A stretch of DNA of 33,341 nt, from the NCBI GenBank assembly GCA_003538975.1, contig DPQQ01000001.1, positions 25,624 to 58,964 on the forward strand, given 5' to 3'. Below, piece by piece: positions 30,589 to 33,341 of the stretch; the first letter of the stretch is position 1; each line of letters starts with the position of its first letter. The stretch comes from Clostridiales bacterium (GTDB taxonomy: Bacteria > Bacillota > Clostridia > Christensenellales > Borkfalkiaceae). The notes beneath the pieces are model-generated. The model made no database searches, was not told where the DNA came from, and saw only the letters and a program-made list of their open reading frames with translations. The position numbers and the translations under genes were made by a program.

Positions 30589-32502
30589 TTATACTTTTAT
30601 TTTAACTATTCTGTCTGTGTTTTCGAGATCTTTTATAATCGACTTTTCGGAATACGCAGCAAAGAGCTTTATAATGTCTTCCGCCTGTCCCATTCCGCAT
30701 TCCATAAGAATATATCCGCCGGGTTTTACGAAATTTCTGGCGTAAATGGAAATCTGTCTGTAAAAGTCGAGTCCGTCTCTTCCGCCGTCAAGCGCGAGAA
30801 TCGGTTCAAAGTCTTTTACTTCTTTCTGAAGCGTTCCGATATCTTCGGTTTTTATATACGGCGGGTTCGACACAAGAATGTCGAAGTCGCTTTCGGTAAG
30901 CGACCTGAACATATCGCTTCTTACGAACGTTACGTCCGCGCCGTTTACTTCGGCGTTTTCTTTGGCGAGAGCGAGCGCGTCTTCCGACACGTCGGAAGCG
31001 AAAACGTTTGCGTCCGTTCTCTTTTTTATCGCAATCGCAATGGCTCCGCTGCCCGTGCAAAGATCGAGAACTTTTGAATCTTTGTTCGCGAGTTTTGCCG
31101 CTTCTTCGGCTAAAATTTCGGTCTCCGGACGAGGGATCAACGCCCTTTCGTCCGTTTTTAAATTAAATTCCAGAAAATCCGTATTGCCTATGCAGTACCA
31201 GAGAGGCATGCCTGTAAGGCGTTTTTCGACAAGATTGCCGATTTCGTCTATTTTTTTAGGCGAAATATATTTATCCGAATACACTTCGCTCCTTGCGATG
31301 TCTGCGGATAAAGCGACTATCCATTCCGCGTCCGAAGTTTCGTCTATTCCGCCCTCTTTTAATGCTTCGATAACCGCTTCGGTTACCTCTTTAGCCTTTT
31401 TGGAAGTTACGAACTTCTTTTCTTCTATCGTTTCGTCTTCGTCCATTTTAAGAACCTCGTTAAATGCAGTTATAGCGACTTCGAGCATTTTTTCGTCAGG
31501 CTCGCGCGTTGTTACGCACTGCAAAAGCATGCCGGGGAGTTTTAACGGAAGAACCCACTTGCTCTTCGTTTTCGCAAGACCTTTCAGAAGTTCGTACGAA
31601 AGTCCCGCAACTATCGGCAGACACGCTATTTTGAGTAAAATACGGAGTATCCCCGTGAGTTTTACGGGCAAAATGCTCTCTACCAGAGCGAACACGAGAA
31701 TACTTATAACCATTACGAACACCATAAAGGTCGTGCCGCATCTGTCGTGTATTCTCGAACATTTTTTTGCGTTTTGCGGAGTCATTTCGAGTCCGTTTTC
31801 ATAGCATGCTATCGTCTTGTGTTCCGCCCCGTGATACATGAACGTTCTTTTAACGTCGGGCATTAAAGAGGTAAGCAGTATATACGAGACGAATATAAGT
31901 ATCTTGAAACCGCCTTCGATAAAGTTCTTCGCAAGCGGAGTGAAACCGTTTTTAACGCCGAAAGCCGCCTTCGAGATAAGTTCCCTTATAAACTGCGGCG
32001 CCCATATGAACAAAAATACCGCGAGCGCAAGTCCCAGAATAAGCGACAGTACCGAAATAACGCTCATAACGTTTACTTTAAGCTTTTCGGACACCCACTT
32101 TTCGAACCTGGTCGGTTCGCCTTCGCCGAATACTTCCGCCGAGCGCATAAGGCACTTCGAGCCGCCTATCATCGAATCTATAAACGAAACGCAGCCTCTC
32201 ACTATCGGTAACCGCAAAAATATATTGCGTTTTTCGGGCGGTTTTATTCTTTTCGATTCTACTCTTATAATGCCGTCTTCGTCTCTTACAGCCATCGCCA
32301 TGGACGTTCTGCCGCGCATCATAACGCCTTCGATAAGCGCCTGACCGCCTATCGAAGTCATTCTTTTCTTTTCGGATTTCGCTTTTTTATGTTTTTTTCC
32401 CTTGACGGAAGCTTCCTTTTTTTCGCCTGCGGATTTATCATCCGACCGATCGGACGAAGATACGGGTTCTTCCGTAACGGGAGTTAATTTTTCTTCTTCC
32501 AA
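30589..32502 (-). CDS. prmC: DUF1385-PrmC fusion: membrane domain plus release-factor glutamine methyltransferase
   Basis: A 637-residue fusion of two genes that are usually adjacent. Residues about 51-345 are DUF1385: IGGQALIEGVMMRGR (51-65), HGAEHKTIACYENG (224-237) and several hydrophobic helices (about 145-170, 200-215, 257-275, 285-305). Residues about 386-637 are PrmC, which N5-methylates the Gln of the RF1/RF2 GGQ motif: LIPRPETEIL, LDLCTGSGAIAIAI (SAM site), and catalytic NPPY (546-549). The first 47 residues are charged and Lys-rich. I use the TTG at 32502 with GGGGA upstream; Met48, just before the DUF1385 motif, is an alternative start. prfA follows by 8 bases. The fusion tethers the methylase to the membrane. 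Confidence 0.9.
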   Translation of the reverse strand: MEEEKLTPVTEEPVSSSDRSDDKSAGEKKEASVKGKKHKKAKSEKKRMTSIGGQALIEGVMMRGRTSMAMAVRDEDGIIRVESKRIKPPEKRNIFLRLPIVRGCVSFIDSMIGGSKCLMRSAEVFGEGEPTRFEKWVSEKLKVNVMSVISVLSLILGLALAVFLFIWAPQFIRELISKAAFGVKNGFTPLAKNFIEGGFKILIFVSYILLTSLMPDVKRTFMYHGAEHKTIACYENGLEMTPQNAKKCSRIHDRCGTTFMVFVMVISILVFALVESILPVKLTGILRILLKIACLPIVAGLSYELLKGLAKTKSKWVLPLKLPGMLLQCVTTREPDEKMLEVAITAFNEVLKMDEDETIEEKKFVTSKKAKEVTEAVIEALKEGGIDETSDAEWIVALSADIARSEVYSDKYISPKKIDEIGNLVEKRLTGMPLWYCIGNTDFLEFNLKTDERALIPRPETEILAEEAAKLANKDSKVLDLCTGSGAIAIAIKKRTDANVFASDVSEDALALAKENAEVNGADVTFVRSDMFRSLTESDFDILVSNPPYIKTEDIGTLQKEVKDFEPILALDGGRDGLDFYRQISIYARNFVKPGGYILMECGMGQAEDIIKLFAAYSEKSIIKDLENTDRIVKIKV

Positions 32503-32630
32503 AGCAGTTCCCCGTTATTATTAAAATTTTTGAGTATAATAAACATATATAAATATATACGCTATACTCTGCCGTAAAACGGCGTTTTATACCGCCGCGA
32601 CAAAAAGTAAACTTTTTACGCCGCAGATAT

Positions 32631-32668
32631 AAAAAAGGCTTTTAAAAGAATATCCTCTTTTAAAAGCC
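32631..32668 (-). terminator. Rho-independent terminator of rpmE
   Basis: A perfect 13 bp stem (GGCTTTTAAAAGA with its complement) with a 6-base loop, followed on the minus strand by six T, just after the rpmE stop. Confidence 0.92.
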
Positions 32669-32683
32669 AAATAAACAAAATTG

Positions 32684-32893
32684 TTATTTTGTTTTTCCGT
32701 ATCTCTTGTTGAACTTATCGACACGGCCGCCGGTATCTACCAACTTCTGCTTACCCGTAAAGAAAGGATGACATTTGCTGCAAATTTCAACTCTTATATT
32801 GTCGGTTTTCTTGGTCGAGCCGGTTTTGAAAGTTTCACCACAAGCACAAGTTACAGTTACTTCGTGATAATCAGGATGAATACCCTCTTTCAT
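32684..32893 (-). CDS. rpmE: 50S ribosomal protein L31, zinc-binding form
   Basis: A 69-residue L31 of the large ribosomal subunit. It starts MKEGIHPDYHEVTVTCACGE, with the zinc ribbon CAC (16, 18) and CSKC (38, 41), and ends with HPFFTGKQKLVDTGGRVDKF. All four Cys are present, so it is the C+ form. The ATG at 32893 is preferred over an in-frame GTG at 32902 because AGGTG then stands 6 bases upstream. A strong promoter lies before it and a terminator after it. Confidence 0.97.
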   Translation of the reverse strand: MKEGIHPDYHEVTVTCACGETFKTGSTKKTDNIRVEICSKCHPFFTGKQKLVDTGGRVDKFNKRYGKTK

Positions 32894-32927
32894 TCTATTC
32901 ACCTCGCTTTTTATATTTTACCGAGTT

Positions 32928-32956
32928 ATTATATAATATTTTTTGCGGCAAGTCAA
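32928..32956 (-). promoter_or_regulatory. rpmE promoter
   Basis: On the minus strand, -35 TTGACT (32951-32956), 17 bp, -10 TATAAT (32928-32933), 34 bases before the ATG. Confidence 0.9.
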
Positions 32957-33068
32957 GGGTTAAATACGCCCTTATAAAAAATAAATGATTTTTTTACGCT
33001 TATTTTTTACAGGACGAGCAAAAAAATAAGCTATATGCCGCTATAACGCCATTTTAAATCAAAATGAC

Positions 33069-33097
33069 TTGCTTTTTTTCCCGCATTATACTAAAAT
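33069..33097 (+). promoter_or_regulatory. Promoter of the right-edge gene
   Basis: -35 TTGCTT (33069-33074), spacer TTTTTCCCGCATTATAC, -10 TAAAAT (33092-33097), about 31 bases before the ATG. The spacer matches 14 of 17 bases with the DUF5685 promoter. Confidence 0.75.
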
Positions 33098-33128
33098 TAT
33101 ATACGGAACTCGTTTCCACGGAGACATT

Positions 33129-33341
33129 ATGAAAAGTTGGATTTACGGAATAGGCTCTAAACTTAATCTTATCGACACCGACGCAATCGCCCCGGAAGAC
33201 AAACCCGCCGCGACGGAACGCAATGCGGACGATCTTGCGGTCAAAATCAAAAAGTGTCTTATCACCCCCACCGACATAGTTAATCTCGAAGATAACAAAT
33301 ACGTCGGACTCACAACAGGTTCCGGCGCCGTCGGAGTAATA
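33129..33341 (+). CDS. Unidentified protein, N-terminal part (possibly GroES-like dehydrogenase)
   Basis: An open frame of 71 codons runs off the right edge. It starts MKSWIYGIGSKLNLIDTDAI with GGAGA 5 bases before the ATG and its own promoter. The stretch AVKIKKCLITPTDIVNL, then GLTTGSGAVGVI, faintly resembles the GroES-like N-terminus of medium-chain dehydrogenases (VKVKxCxIxxxDI...G..G.V), but zinc ligands are not visible in this part, so the call is weak. The gene itself looks real because promoter, ribosome site and long frame agree. Divergent from rpmE. Confidence 0.5.
   Translation, partial: MKSWIYGIGSKLNLIDTDAIAPEDKPAATERNADDLAVKIKKCLITPTDIVNLEDNKYVGLTTGSGAVGVI

Noticed and set aside
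30878..31804. Long plus-strand open frame (308 codons)
   Set aside because: It is antisense to the DUF1385-PrmC fusion, Ser/Ala-rich as expected from reversed codons, and has no ribosome site or known motif.
1..33341. CRISPR arrays, tRNA or rRNA genes, transposases
   Set aside because: No regularly spaced repeats, no tRNA cloverleaf with a TTC loop outside coding DNA, and no transposase or integrase motif were found.

Overview
The window looks like chromosomal DNA of an uncultured anaerobic Bacillota (Clostridia-type) bacterium. Supporting signs are strong AGGAGG-type ribosome binding sites, sigma-A promoters with 17 bp spacers, standard-code stops, many lipoproteins, and the clostridial neighbours rpmE / DUF1385 / prmC / prfA and DUF5685 / J-protein. 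Nearly every gene is on the minus strand. No tRNA, rRNA, CRISPR array or insertion sequence is visible.

Region 1 (1-1850) is the edge of a mobilizable element. It holds the start of a MobC-like relaxosome protein, which lacks a normal start codon. Upstream of it lies a dense run of hairpins that is a candidate oriT, followed by a DUF1016/YhcG PD-(D/E)XK nuclease with a clear promoter of its own.

Region 2 (1850-12958) is a set of co-directional, closely packed genes behind a strong promoter at 12930-12958. In order of transcription they are: a WYL regulator, a small uracil-DNA-glycosylase-superfamily protein, a 1264-residue secreted FIVAR-repeat protein with C-terminal membrane helices, a lipoprotein toxin with a Hint autoprocessing domain and an HNH/GHH nuclease tip, its SUKH immunity protein, a small CxxC lipoprotein, and an 862-residue protein. 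I read the last one as a single-chain two-barrel RNA polymerase of the QDE-1/YonO kind, with catalytic motif DYDSD. It is the most unusual gene here.

Region 3 (13054-18873) is a phospho-signalling island: a Ser/Thr kinase-like protein with a zinc ribbon, a small winged-helix-like protein, two vWA (TerY-like) proteins, a PP2C phosphatase and a membrane protein. A separate LemA plus two-miniprotein transcript follows. Both transcripts carry the same operator, TGTTAC-N9-GTAACA, exactly 8 bp upstream of the -10 box, which ties them into one regulon. The kinase/vWA/PP2C set matches the TerY-P triad.

Region 4 (18994-27229) holds housekeeping and export genes: rlmD with a C-terminal extension; a DUF5685 / degenerate J-protein / membrane-protein operon; and a heterodimeric ABC exporter controlled by a MarR regulator. 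The MarR operator TGTAAC-N2-GTTACA occurs both at the marR promoter and before the exporter.

Region 5 (27482-33341) has a secreted lipoprotein on the plus strand, a small P-loop ATPase with a structured leader, prfA, a DUF1385-PrmC fusion, rpmE, and the start of a plus-strand gene cut by the window edge.
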